Origin: Rotaria sordida | Lineage: Eukaryota > Rotifera > Eurotatoria > Philodinida > Philodinidae | Length of the DNA stretch: 64,000 nt | Assembly (NCBI GenBank): GCA_905250125.1 | Contig: CAJNOL010000312.1 | Coordinates: 99,581 to 163,580 of the forward strand | Direction of reading: 5' to 3' | Shown here: piece by piece, positions 39,108 to 51,200 of the stretch | Position numbering within the stretch: position 1 is the stretch's first letter | Layout: each line of letters starts with the position of its first letter | Program-made: the position numbers and the translations under genes | The notes under the pieces: generated by a model | What the model saw: the letters and a program-made list of their open reading frames with translations, nothing else | Databases searched by the model: none | Told to the model about the DNA's origin: nothing

Positions 39108-41755
39108 TCACAGATTAGAATGACTTGAACATGGTGAAATTTGACGAAAAAGTAAAGCAATATCTAATGCTGTTTGATAAATATCTCGAGCACTTTGAAG
39201 ATTTGTTAATATGGCAATACATATACCACAACGTGGATTCGAACAATTTTTAGAACATGGAATAATAAGAAGTATTGATGTAGCTCCAACAGCACCACCT
39301 GTATGATAAATATGAGATGGAATAGTAAATTCATTAATAGAAGATGATTGTTCTTTTGTAATCATCCATCCTAAACCATAGAATGTATTTTTCTTTTTTG
39401 TAGCTACAATTGGTGACCACATTTCTCGAATTGTTTCTGCTTTTAATAATTGTTTAGTTAATTGAGAATCAATTGATTTTGTTTGACGACATTGTAAAAG
39501 AGTATTAGCAAATATAAGAAGATCATTTATATTTGATAACATTCCACCACCGGCCCATTTATATGATAAATCAACATATGTAACATGACGTAAACCTTCT
39601 TTTAATGAACGACGACAATAATAACGACTTCGATTTGATACAATTTCATCTGGATATTCAAGTTTAGTATGATGTAAATCAAGTTGTTTAATAACAAGAT
39701 CTTCAATAAGTTGAACAAATGTTCGTTTATCATTAGAAATACGTTCTAATATAGCACTTAATAATGTATAACCATGTGTTGTATAAAGCCATGATGTACC
39801 AGGTTGATGAAGTAGTTCGTCATTAAGAAAAATTGATAAAGATTCAGCTACTGTCGAATATGAACGAGTTATATAATATTCTGGAAGATTAAATTCATCA
39901 TCAGTTTCTGGTTCGCCCTTTTTCCAATAGTGACGAACACCACTATAACAAAAAAAAGCAAAAAAAAAACAGATAGAAACAATATTTTTAAAAGATAACT
40001 TTTATGTTAGTTATGAGTGTAATTAATCCTGAACCAAAATTTAGAAAGAATAAATCATCTATCATTTACAATGATAGACAACAAATTATTTTTGTTTGTG
40101 AAGAAAATACCTTATTGATCATGTGAGAAATTTTTTATTTATTTGTTTCATGAAAAGAAGTTGAATCATAGATCGCTAAAATCGAATGAAAAATCTTAAT
40201 AAATATAAAATAATTCTAGTATATTGAATAGTTATGTAAATCTATTGATATTTATTTTTATATCATTATAAGAAAAAAAACGAATTCAATCATTTACCTT
40301 GTATGTGAAGCTAATTGACGAATAGTAATTGAAACAGGTAGTTTTTCATATACAAATTTTGGTAAATCTGGATGATGTTTATCAATTGTATCATCCCAAT
40401 TAAGTTTTCCTTTTTCGACAAATTGTGCTGCTAATGTCGTCGTAAATGCTTTACTAATACTTGCAATACGCATAACTGTATCAGGTGTACATGGAACTCG
40501 TTGTTCAATATCAGCTAGACCATAACCTTTTTTCCATACAAGTGAACCATGCATTGTTACACCTATACTTACACCTTTTTATGAAAATAAAACAAAAAAT
40601 TAGATTTTTCCAGAATTAATCATTGATGATTTATTTATATACAAGACTGGACACAGTTTTTTGAACAATTGTTCAAAAGAACTGAAACCATGTAAACAGA
40701 AAGTGCAAAATACGAGTTATTTTTTGATAACTTAAACTTTTTAAATATAAAAAAAAAGTCTACGAAGTGGAACACTTATGTTTTGATAGACAACTGACAA
40801 TGTGAATGTGAATTTTTTATCATTTTTATATAATGAAGGCCGTCATAGTTGAGTGGCAACGTTGTGACTGATATTTGGCTAGTTAGTGTGTATGGGGAGC
40901 TCAAGCAATTGGGTACAAGTATTCTGTCTAGAGCTACAGTTAGTCATAGTTGTAGAAAAGATATCGGATTACTCAATCTGTCACTAGGCAGCACTCCATA
41001 TCGCAAGATAGCCGAAAGGGAGCGATGTTCTTTTTCCATTTTTATATAATGAGTAACTTTTCTTTTCAAATACCCTATTTGAAAAGAGTCTCTGTCGCTG
41101 AAAACTTTTCAGAAAAAAACCTCTCAAAATTGAAAAGGATTTTTTCGGAAACTTTAAATTATCTACTATCTTATGCAACGTCAGACGCTCTTTCGAATAT
41201 GATATTTGGAAAGAAAAACCACTCATTATATAAAAATGACAAAGAACTTACACGAACATTGTCAGTTGTCTATCATAAAATAAGCATTTCATTTCATAGA
41301 CATTTTGCTGTTAGAAACTTTTTAATTATCCAAATGTGGATCGTATTTTGCTCTTTCTATTTATATGGTTTCAGTTCTTCTGAACAACTATGAAAAAAAA
41401 TAATAACTCAGTTTACAAGATCAACCATAAAATTTTGTTCAATTCTGTGAGCATAGTATAAATACTGACTGTAATCTTGATGCAAACCGTATCTCAAAGA
41501 GCAACTTTATGAAGAAGTTATACTTAAAACAAAATCGTCCAAAAAGTTGTGTCCAGTATTGTATATATATATATTACCTGGAATTCCTTGCTTTTCTTTA
41601 AATCCTTGACAAATAAGATCAGCTTGATTAACAGTTAATTTTAATTTTTCTTGATCAATATCACTATCATTATTTAATTTTGTCCATAAAAAACCAGTTG
41701 TTACACAAAGAATAAAAGGTTTACGCAAAGAATACAATCGAGTAAAAGCAACCAT
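39108..41755 (-). CDS. LACTB: Serine beta-lactamase-like protein LACTB
   Basis: Mitochondrial active-site serine protease of the penicillin-binding/beta-lactamase family; the mammalian protein forms filaments in the intermembrane space and affects lipid metabolism. Exons 41578-41755, 40298-40574 and 39108-39942 join in phase to 429 residues. The start at 41755 gives MVAFTRLYSLRKPF, a presequence-like leader followed by a hydrophobic stretch; an alternative start lies upstream at 41806. Catalytic motifs: S98-I-S-K101 in VMRIASISK, LYTTHGYTLL near 206, and YHTGGAVGA near 367, which replaces KTG as in LACTB. Other LACTB words are RVPCTPDTVMRIA, ASHTSGVRHY and YKWAGGG. The first intron (1003 bp) is almost wholly a foldback transposon carrying a SINE-like insert. 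Human LACTB has a longer Lys/Glu linker than this protein. Confidence 0.95.
40640..41563. mobile_element. Tc1/mariner-like foldback element in LACTB intron 1
   Basis: Inverted-repeat element bounded by TACAAGACTGGACACA on the left and its near-match TACAATACTGGACACA (reverse complement) on the right. The arms extend far inside: both contain AAGAACTGAAACCAT and GATAGACAACTGACAATGT, followed by TCATTTTTATATAATGA. The right arm has about 170 bp that the left lacks. No transposase is visible. The ACTGGACA terminus and TA-rich flanks resemble Tc1/mariner ends. It fills all but about 80 bp of the intron. Confidence 0.8.
40837..41036 (+). mobile_element. 200-bp tRNA-headed SINE-like insert
   Basis: Inserted into the left arm of the foldback and flanked by an exact 16-bp target duplication, CATTTTTATATAATGA, at 40821-40836 and 41037-41052. 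The 5' end has a perfect pol III A-box match (TAGTTGAGTGG, 40846-40856). A weak B-box-like GGGTACAAGT lies at 40911-40920. The 3' end has TTTTT, a pol III terminator, just before the duplication. A diverged relative lies at about 25465-25665. Confidence 0.7.
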
Positions 41756-41844
41756 GTTAGATTTATCTATAATAATCACAAGAATAATGTTTTCTTTTTT
41801 TTTCATTTATTAAACAGATATTCTAAATTAAATCAAGACATATG

Positions 41845-42005
41845 CAGTAAAACCTCTCGAATCTGAATACCTTCAGGACTAGTAAAAAGCGTTCATAATA
41901 AGGAGGTGTTCATAAAGGAGAGATCTATTTCCAGCAAAAATCAATTTTTGGAACCGGCTAGAAGCGTTCATAATAGCGAGGTGTTCACATATAGAGGTTT
42001 TACTG
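41845..42005. mobile_element. Pogo/Tigger-like MITE, 161 bp
   Basis: Perfect 13-bp terminal inverted repeats, CAGTAAAACCTCT and AGAGGTTTTACTG. Inside, GCGTTCATAATA-G-GAGGTGTTCA occurs twice in direct orientation. Pogo-like MITEs commonly begin CAGTnnAACCTC. A TA target duplication is not clear. It lies about 90 bp upstream of the LACTB start codon. Confidence 0.7.
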
Positions 42006-42049
42006 TAGTATTTTTACAATACAATAAACAGAACATTGGCAAAAATTTA

Positions 42050-42605
42050 TAAAATATTTTTGAATGTATCACTTGATTTTGCTATAAGTTTATTCGTCGT
42101 CGGATTATTATCAGCAATAAGACCTATTATATTTACTTTATAGGCAATAAGTCCATCAATTTGTCCTATAAGTAGAATACGTTCGTCTTTGTTTGATAGA
42201 TTCTAAAGAATTTGTTTTTTTTTATGAAGAAATTTATAATATTTGAACAAAAAGAAAAATATTTTCTTACTATTTTAGTTAATTCATGTAAAATTTGTTC
42301 GAGTACTTAATTTTTTTAATTCAAATTCATGTATTGATTTTAAACGTTCAAGAAATTTATCAATCGTTATTTTACATAATTTTAAAGTATCTAATAAAGC
42401 TATTTGTTCATCAATACGTCATTGATATTCAGCTAAATAATATTCAAATGCTATTGATTTATTAGTTTAACGATGATGATGAAAATAATAAACGAATATT
42501 TAATTCCGATTGTAAATATATAGTATATTTAGCATTAAATGTATCTAATAATGTATTTGATTTTGTAGAGAATTGAATTATTTTGTCTGACGATGCCATG
42601 CTCAT
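42050..42605 (-). pseudogene. Decayed coding gene with stops and frameshift
   Basis: Reading the minus strand from an ATG at 42605 gives about 44 residues of coding-like protein (MSMASSDKIIQFSTKSN...). Two stop codons follow. In another frame coding resumes (IDEQIALLDTLKLCKITIDKFLERL), with an internal TGA before it and another after STRTNFT. A further open stretch (NKDERILLIGQIDGLIAYK) lies at about 42170-42060. The parts look like one helical protein broken by at least one frameshift and two stops. Parent gene not recognised. Confidence 0.6.
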
Positions 42606-44331
42606 CTGGAATAACAATTGAGTTAAACCATCTGTTTATCGTATGTATGTCATTAGAAAAAAGTTGTTTCTTTCGTCCTATCAACAACGAATGTATTTCT
42701 TATTATCGACATCTATATAGAAAACCGAGCAATTTTCTTGTATAGTATCAAAGCGTTATTTTGGGTAAATTTTTGCTTGAAAAAAAAAAGATTATTCTTA
42801 AGAAAAAGCTAATTTTGATCGAATTCTGTCTAATAAAATTGTAAAATAATCATATTTAATCTAATAAGTTTTATTAGAAAATAATTCGATGCATTTTTAA
42901 GTTCACGTCATGAAAATTATATTTAAGCGTCTTGAAAATTGATGGAAAATTCGAGTTCAGTATTAATTATTTTTTTGTTTTTCATGTATTCAGAATGAAA
43001 TCAACATATTTGATATGTCTGATTATTCCTTATCTTGTAAATTGATGTGTTTTAACTTTTTTTCTTGTGAATTCTTTTTTTTTCCTTATATTAAAATAAC
43101 GATAAAGTTCGAAAGAGCAGTGAAAAACAAATTAAGATGAATGACTATATTTATATTAAATTAAAATTAATAATCAATTGGTTGATGTTGTTTTTTCTTT
43201 CTCATTATTATTAATATGTGTTCAATTCGAATAATGTTTATTCTCTCGAGAATAGAGATCAACATTTACACCTAATTGTTTTCATTTTGTTATCTCAGTT
43301 GTAACTAAAAATATAAGTTTATTTTTCTGTTAACATCTTAGCTGTTATTGATGAATATATTCGTCAACCAATCTTTATCGACTCTACCAGTTCTGGTGTT
43401 TCATATCGGTTATGTTTTTCTATATCAATTGTATCATTATTTATATTCAGTGCGAATTCGCTCTTTAAATATTATTATTGAATTGGTTATTACTACTCTA
43501 TAAATCGCACAAGTCGTGAATTGAGATACGAATGTACAATTTGTACTGTTGCACTTTATGTTGATCCATGTTTTCGTATGTACCATGCCCTACTGCACTT
43601 TTGAATGAAACTTTGAATTTCGAAAACACTTGTAAGATTAAGTGTTTTTTTTTGAGCTTTGTTATCGAAAAAACAACTTCTGTTTTCTAAATAAAATCAC
43701 AAAACATATTTGTCGCAGAAATTTTGTATTATCCTTAAATGTCTGTGAGTTGCTAAAAGTTATGTCGCAAAAAGTTTACTATTTAGTGTCAAAAAAAATT
43801 TTAACAGCTAAGGGGTTTAACACTGACGAATTGAGAACTATACTTCATCTGACGAGAATACTTTTCTTTGTTGGAATAGTACCAATTGTACACCTTCTTT
43901 ATTTCAGTAGAACAATCAGAAAAACTATTCATTAGACGATCATAATATATTATTTGGAACCTGAAATGGCAATCGTACTTCACAGTCAAAGAGATTCTCT
44001 AATAAAGTGTTTAATGTAATAAATGCTACACTTAATTTTTCATTGAAAACTTCATTCGATTATATTGCATCAGTAAAAAACATATCTATTCAAATCGATG
44101 ATACACTCACTAAACATCTACTCATTGCTGCTGATATGAAATCCGAATCGAATGATTTAGCATGAACATAATACTGTAACTGCAGTCTCTACGTTCGGAT
44201 ATGATTTATTGATGGAAATTATAGTCACAATTGTTTTTTCTCTCCAAGGTATTATAAAGATTCAGGCAAATATCAATATTTACGAGTTAGTCCAATATTG
44301 CGATTGTGGTTAGTTGAGCGACATAGTATTC

Positions 44332-44922
44332 TACAGAGTGTCCAGAAAGTCACAAAACTGACACCAAAAATTGAACATCTCCACCGCGCTGTAATCCAGT
44401 GAGCTGATTTTTTCTGAGACTAGAGGATAGTTTCAAGTTTTCATTCATTAATGAACAACGTATTCATTCATATGAAAATAGTACCACTGAACTCGTGCAC
44501 TACATATCGTTAAATAACTAATATATCTCATATACAATGCAACAAAACTAGTTCGAAAGAAATTATCCTTCGGTGTCTAAACAATCACGAACACGTTGCT
44601 CAACAGAACGGCATGCTGTGCGACACATTTCGCTTGCCACCTGTTTACAGGCTTGTTCGATTCGGTCTAGAAGCTCAAAAATTGTAGCATATGGTTCCCT
44701 GAACACAGAATGTTTTTTTTTATTTGGAAGAAGCTTGTATGTTTGTTTTGGTCTTGAAAGAAACGAAAAAGATGTAGAATATAAGAAAGAATAAGCTAGT
44801 TATATATGAATAAAAACCCGAAACTGTTCTCTATTCTCAGAAAAAAATAACTTATTTGATTAGACTGCGGTAGAGATATTCGATTTTTAGTGTCTGTTTC
44901 ATGACTTTCTGGACACTCTGTA
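44332..44922 (-). mobile_element. Mariner/Tc1-like element with transposase relic
   Basis: Flanked by TA on both sides. The terminal inverted repeats start with an identical 19 bp, CAGAGTGTCCAGAAAGTCA (44334-44352 and reverse complement 44902-44920), and stay similar for about 85 bp. On the minus strand about 44560-44700 encodes a fragment reading ELLDRIEQACKQVASEMC, then VEQRVRDCLDTEG and a stop. This resembles the C-terminal helix and the R-x-x-x-C-I...G end of mariner-type transposases. The DDE core is gone, so the element is dead and non-autonomous. Confidence 0.8.
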
Positions 44923-47429
44923 TATTAGCTAAGAAATCGAAGTCGATTGTATCGTCAAATCAATAAAAATCATGAATTGTGATAGAACAGTGAATACAAA
45001 TTTTATTGAATTATTTTGAATTGAATCTATGCTTTTACTGGCAATTATATAAAGAAATTTTAAGTCTATGAAACTAGAAAAAATGCACAAGCAATCAATC
45101 ACGTAAAATTAACTCTTGAACTGTCTTTGAAAACAAAAAAACCTGTGATATGATTTTCGTCTAATCAATAGGAAATAGACATATGCATGGCTAGCACTGT
45201 GAGCCCTCAAACAATGTTCAACAGCTTTTATGAGGCAGAAAGTAAATAAAATTAATTATATTCATGCGTAGTCATAACGAATTAAGTATCGTTTAAAATA
45301 CACGACTGATGAATACATTTTAAATTTCAATTATCGACCTTCGATATAACGAACATTTCTGAAGATGACGGCAACATTCGATCGAATAACTGTTGCTGCT
45401 GAAACTCCTTTTGATTATCTCGAAAAAAGAAGAGTTTTTATTTCAAAGTCATCATTGTTTGGAATAAATTGAGAACAAACGAAGCTTCATATTGAAGTTT
45501 CGAGAGAAAAGTGATTATATAGAAACATTGGACTCTATCACAACGTTCCCATTTTTAGATCATTGCAACATGAAATAGCTACTCGAATTGCATGTCGAGA
45601 AAGTAAAAACAACTCCAGAATGATTATCATACTGTGCCTAGCATTTTAACTAGTTCTTTGGCTTTGGTCATTGTGTCATCGTCACATATGATAATCTCGT
45701 TCATGTAAAGCTATATGAAATAATCGTTGTATCTTCGAAGTTATTAAGCAAAAAATTCAATGACCCAATTAAAAAGTGACAAAAAAAAGATGTTGAGAAT
45801 GGACATTTCATGAACAAAAATATGACATGACTGTTGTAATGGTGCCTATGTTATTGCGAACTGGATAATTATTGTTATAATTCAAACTTAATCAAGTATT
45901 AATTTGTTAGATAATGTATTTCGTTCTGTATTGATCCCTTATGTACTTTCTCGAACTCTCTTTTATGAGTTTTTCTCTTTACACTCTTCTACTGAAATCT
46001 TTTCCTTTTACACGTTCTTTTATGTATATGTCTCCGGAGCTTCAAACAATAAAGCAACGTATGTAAGTGATGAGATAATACTTGTTTCTGACTCACAACT
46101 AGCAAAATGGTCGACTACATTTACAAATTTAAATATCGATTTATTAATATCTAAGTGATTTTTTTTAGAATGATCTTATTCATTCAAAGACCCTCAGTTT
46201 ATATGTCTTTATGCATGTGCCATAGTATCTAGTAGAGAATGATTGAATTAACATGAACGTAAGATAAAAATGTAGCGTTTATAATTAAACAGATTTGTAT
46301 TCTCATGTAATTATATGAATTATTTGAAGATATTATTTTGGCTTATTTCAAATGCATGAGTAATATGAAGAAAAATTTTTAATAATCGTTCGTGAGATGT
46401 TTTCTCTTGTTTTTAGAATTGAAAATAAGAGTAATGATTTTATTTGTCTTTTATTATAGAACACTTGAGTGTTCTTCTGACTGTTGTGTATGTTATTCGA
46501 TTTGAAAATTCTTCAACTTATGTTTGACTGATTTACTTTGAAGAATCTACATACATAATGTCGATCATCGTGCAATGATTTTTTTCCCGAAAATCTCACT
46601 TATAAGATCATACAAAATAACTACGAACACTTCCATAGATCAAATTGTTAATTTGTACGATGCGATATATTGATAGAAGCTGTCTCACTTGTTTGGTAAT
46701 CTTTATTCTTTCCCTTTCATTACAAAAAAAAACGGTTATTCTGTTGTATTTGATCTAGCACAACTCAAGTTTTTCTTCAATAGCTACTTCCTACGAAGTT
46801 ACAAAAAACTTCACTTACGCTGATGTATCAGCATCAGAACAATTCATCTAAAGTTAATCGACTATTTAACGATTTTTTTTCATAACTACTTTCACATTTC
46901 GAGCATTTGCCTATAAGTAAAGAATCTTATTTCCAAAACCAATTTCTATCAACGAAAAAAATTTTGTTAGTCGTTTCATATGTTGAGCAAATGCGGCATT
47001 TTACATAACATTGCTTACTATTATTACATCCGTACTATAAACGCAAATCATTGTTTAGTTCTTATATGTAAAATATGCGTTGTATTCATAATAACAAGAA
47101 TAATACGAGCCAAAAAAAATAGATTAATAGCAAAAAAAAAGAAAACGAATATGTACCACTTAGAGAAAGAACAATACTAAGCGAAAGAGAACCCAACAAG
47201 AGATATATATATGTTTTTCGTTTCATTTCAATATCTGAAAGACACATCATCTCAATTGTTTTATACATTGAGATAGTTAATAGATGGGAAAAAAAATTAA
47301 AGAAATATTTCAAACGCATATGTGTCAGGCAAAATTAAACTAAGTTTGAAAGACTTGTTATTTTGACATAGTTTTTAAAAAAATTAAAGGAAACTTGTTT
47401 ATTTTTGTAACTATCGAATTTGACAGAAA

Positions 47430-47757
47430 GTAGTGTGCGTAAGTTATATTCCATACAAATTAAATTAAGTCTAGGGAGATGTAGAGTTCGCGAGTAGTAT
47501 TACATACAAATTGAATTAAGATCAGAAAGATGTAGAGTGTACGAGTTATATTCAATAAAAATTAAACTAAGCTTGGAAGATGTAGAGTTCGCGAGTTGTA
47601 TTCAATGCAAATTGAACTAAACTTAGGAAGATGTAAAGTTCGCAAGCTGTATTAAATGCAAATTAATCTAAGTTTAGGAAGATATAGAACGTGCGAGTTA
47701 TATTCAATGGAAATTGAACTAAGTTTGGGAAGATGTTGAGTTCGCTAATATATTCCA
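47430..47757. repeat. 51-bp minisatellite, about 6 copies
   Basis: The word GATGTAGAGTTCGCGAG or a variant recurs at about 47478, 47529, 47579, 47630, 47681 and 47732, a period of 50-51 bp. Each unit also has ATTCAATGCAAATTGAACTAAG-like sequence. Copies differ by substitutions. Confidence 0.85.
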
Positions 47758-47931
47758 CTGACATTGTGTTGATCGTAACCAGCCCGACCAAAAAAAAACA
47801 GGAAAAAAAAAGAAAGGATGTTCTTTATAATCAGGCATCAATTCTCATCGATACCTAACTGCTTCCCTTCGAATACAGTACGGTTCATAGATAATATACA
47901 AACAATATAGATGACGTTATTATGTTTAACC

Positions 47932-47941
47932 NNNNNNNNNN
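47932..47941. other. Assembly gap (10 N)
   Basis: Ten N bases about 175 bp after the minisatellite. The flanking TAAGTTTAATTTTGCTTAAAGTT resembles the repeat's AAATTAAACTAAG word in inverse, so more array copies may be missing. Confidence 0.95.
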
Positions 47942-48249
47942 TAAGTTTAATTTTGCTTAAAGTTCAATTTTGTCTAGGACATATATATTCATCACATCAT
48001 TTGTTTAGAAGAACAGAAAAAAAATATTAAATAAACAATTCATTCAACTATCTACATATTTGAAAGTGGAAGAGAATAACAAACAAACAAACAAAAAATA
48101 AATTGAAGTTGGAATATAAAAGTCAATAAGCAAACGAACAAACAAAAAGAAAAGAAGAATCAAGTAGTATTTAGGTGGTAATAGATTTCTAGAATAATTA
48201 TATATTTTTTTATAATGCTTAATATATAAGAAAGAATAGATCGAAGTGT

Positions 48250-51200
48250 TTATATATAATTTCGATCTTTAAGTATAGATGAAGCTAGTGAACGAGATGT
48301 TGTTATATTGTCATCAGATGAATATCTAGCATTTTCACGATCGCTTATTTTTGTTCGAAGATCGTTCGTTTTCAGTCGACCTAGAAATATAAATTAAATG
48401 AAGTTTTTTTCTTGATTTTTTTTCTAAAACTAATAAAGATCTAAGCTTATAAAGCAGTTAGTGTTTACAAATGTCAGACACAGAGAGCGCGCATGCGCAC
48501 CCTATGTCACTTACCAACGACGTCAGCACACGACTGGTACGTCGCGACTTATCGATGCTGAAGAAATAAATACAAAAATATAAATCAGCATCAGCAATAG
48601 AAATAATCAATATTCAAATACATTCTTAACAACAAACAGAAGCATAGGCATCTTTTTCCTTAGGCATATGTTACACATTAAACACAAAGCATAAGTAAGC
48701 GGGCAATGAAAAAAAGAAAACCAACAAAAATGTCACAAAAGCGTAACAAAAACCAGAAAGGCACTTTCGAAACTTTAGCAAATATTCTACCGTAGTAGTA
48801 GTAGACCGAAGATTTCGTGCTGGTATAGGCGGAGGTATTTGATGCTGTGTTTGTCGAGTGCCATCATGAGATGAATGTGGCGGTGGTGGTGGTGGTGGAC
48901 GATTATGATTAGATCGAACATCAACACGAACCGAAGATGATGGTTGATGTACTCGATTAGTATTTAATTCATTCAACACTCCACCAAATATTTCAACTTC
49001 TGAACGGTTATATATTACAGAAAAACAGAAAATAAAATTATACGTAGATAAAACGGGGGAAAGTAGAAAGAAAATGTTCAGGTTTTTTTTAAGAGATAAT
49101 AAGTTTACCTGGTGGCCGACGAACTCGTCTTGGTTGTGAAGTCATATTAGCGTCTTTGAGAACAGACATAAGATTTGATACAACATCAGTATCTTCATCA
49201 CCTATAAATGATTAATTGAGAAAAAAAATTATTTGATAGATAAAATTATGCAAAATTATTTTACTTGGTTTAAAGAATGGTTTTTGTTCAGCTTTTGGTT
49301 CTGCACGATGTTTCTTTCGTATATCATCAACAAGTTGTTTTGACATTTGTGCACGTTTAGCTTTTTCATCTTGTTCACGCCATAGACGAGTTTCTTGTAG
49401 ACATGTTAAAAATACTGTACAAAATGTTTTTAAATCAGTAAAAAACTCATTTAATGGACATTTTTTAGGATCAATTGTTAAATAATCACATAAATCTTGA
49501 TATGCACTTGTCATTTTAGTATTTAATACTTCAAGTCTTTCAATATCATCTCGTGCTATTTTAACAAAACCCTAAATCAACAAAAAAAAAAATATATATA
49601 TATATATATTAAAGATAATTCTCTTTTTTCTTAAGTTTTATTACTTCCATTGTTTGAGCAAAACGATCTCCTGATATTGAATCTGTTGTTGCATTTTTAG
49701 CATTATCTAAATCTGTTTGTGCACTACTAACACGTGATTTTATTTCATTTAATATTCTTTGTAATTCATTAGTATCAACTATGAAAAGAAAAAAATAAAA
49801 ATAAAAATAAAAAATTTTTTTCTTCTTAAAAACAAAAACAAATGGATTAATAATTTTCTTACTTTTTGATGCTACTTCAGCAACACCTTGAAATTCATCA
49901 CCAAATTTTAATAAATCTGCATGATCTTTTTCAATTTCTTGTATAATAAAATGTAATAATGTTCGTTTACCATCATTAGCTTTTGTTGAATGTAACTATT
50001 TAAATGAAAAAAAATTTATCATTAAACAATAAGAAGAAAAAAAACACATCATTAAACAATAAGAAGAAAAAAAACACAAGATGATTTTTACTTTTGGAAG
50101 AAAATTAATATCAAAACCATATATTGGTTCATATGTTTTACCACTTGAATTCATATAATTACCAATTGTTAATACAAGTTCAATTAATTTTGGAAAACGT
50201 TTAGAACGACGAACTGTTTCAGAAGCTTGTCGTGCAGCAACAAAATTCTATCAAAGACATTGAAGAATATATTTGTTGTTCATATATCGGAAAAAAGTAT
50301 TCTAAGAAAAATCCTGAGAGAGTTTGGACTGATGAAGCTTACTTTGAAGGTTATAACCATTTTACTGAATTTTTTCCATCTAGCACAAGGTATCTACAGA
50401 AAAATTGAACAACAGAATTTCAATCTGAAATTTTGCTCATATGTAGTTCTTGTAATCATTGGAACACTCTAAAAGTTTCAATGGAAAAATATGTTTCTTT
50501 GTCGAAATGTTCGATTTTTAAAAAACGTCAATTTGTTAGGACTTTATAGATTATGAGACATTTCTTTTTTTCAGAATGGATGCCTCAAAAAGGAAACATT
50601 TTCTTTTTTTGAACGTTCCTATCACAACAAGAACTACATATGAGCAAGATTTCAGAATAAAATTCTGTTGTTCACTTTTTCTTTATATACCTTGTGCTAG
50701 GTGAAAAAAAAATCAGTAAAATAATCATAACCCTCTAAGGAAGCCCCATCAGTCCAAATGTTCTTAGAATCATGTTCCCAATATATAAACAAAATATCAT
50801 TGAAAATAGCGTAGATCAGTTAGAGATCTTCCCTCGTTAGTTATCTCAGTGGTAACAATTCAAAGTATATGCCTATTTTAGAATATAAAATTATGCGACA
50901 AAAATATAGTAGAATGTTTGTTATTTAATTTATAGTACAATACAAAAAGCAAGTAAACAAATGAGAATTGATATTTTGAACAGAATTACATAAATTATTA
51001 GTGTTTTTTTTTAAATTTTCGCTTTCTTTCAGAAATCATATCATCTAAAGTATTTCAAAAAATCTAAATGAATAATAATAATAATATCACATAGTTTAAG
51101 GCAATCACTCGGCTGATCATAGTTTGATCGAAAATAAAAATTCGAAAAGTTCTTTAGAAAATTTTCATCATTAAACTACACTTTTTATTTGTGAGTATTG

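Larger units (their letters stand above)
42620..48240. other. Gene-poor region with transposon and coding relics
   Basis: About 5.6 kb between LACTB and the formin. It contains a mariner-like element (44332-44922), a coding-like relic just before it (about 43966-44164), a 51-bp minisatellite (about 47430-47757) and a 10-N gap (47932-47941). Other open frames (43642-43935, 45904-46158) have no recognisable features. Confidence 0.45.

Noticed and set aside
43642..43935. 97-codon ORF
   Set aside because: Low complexity and no family or splice support.
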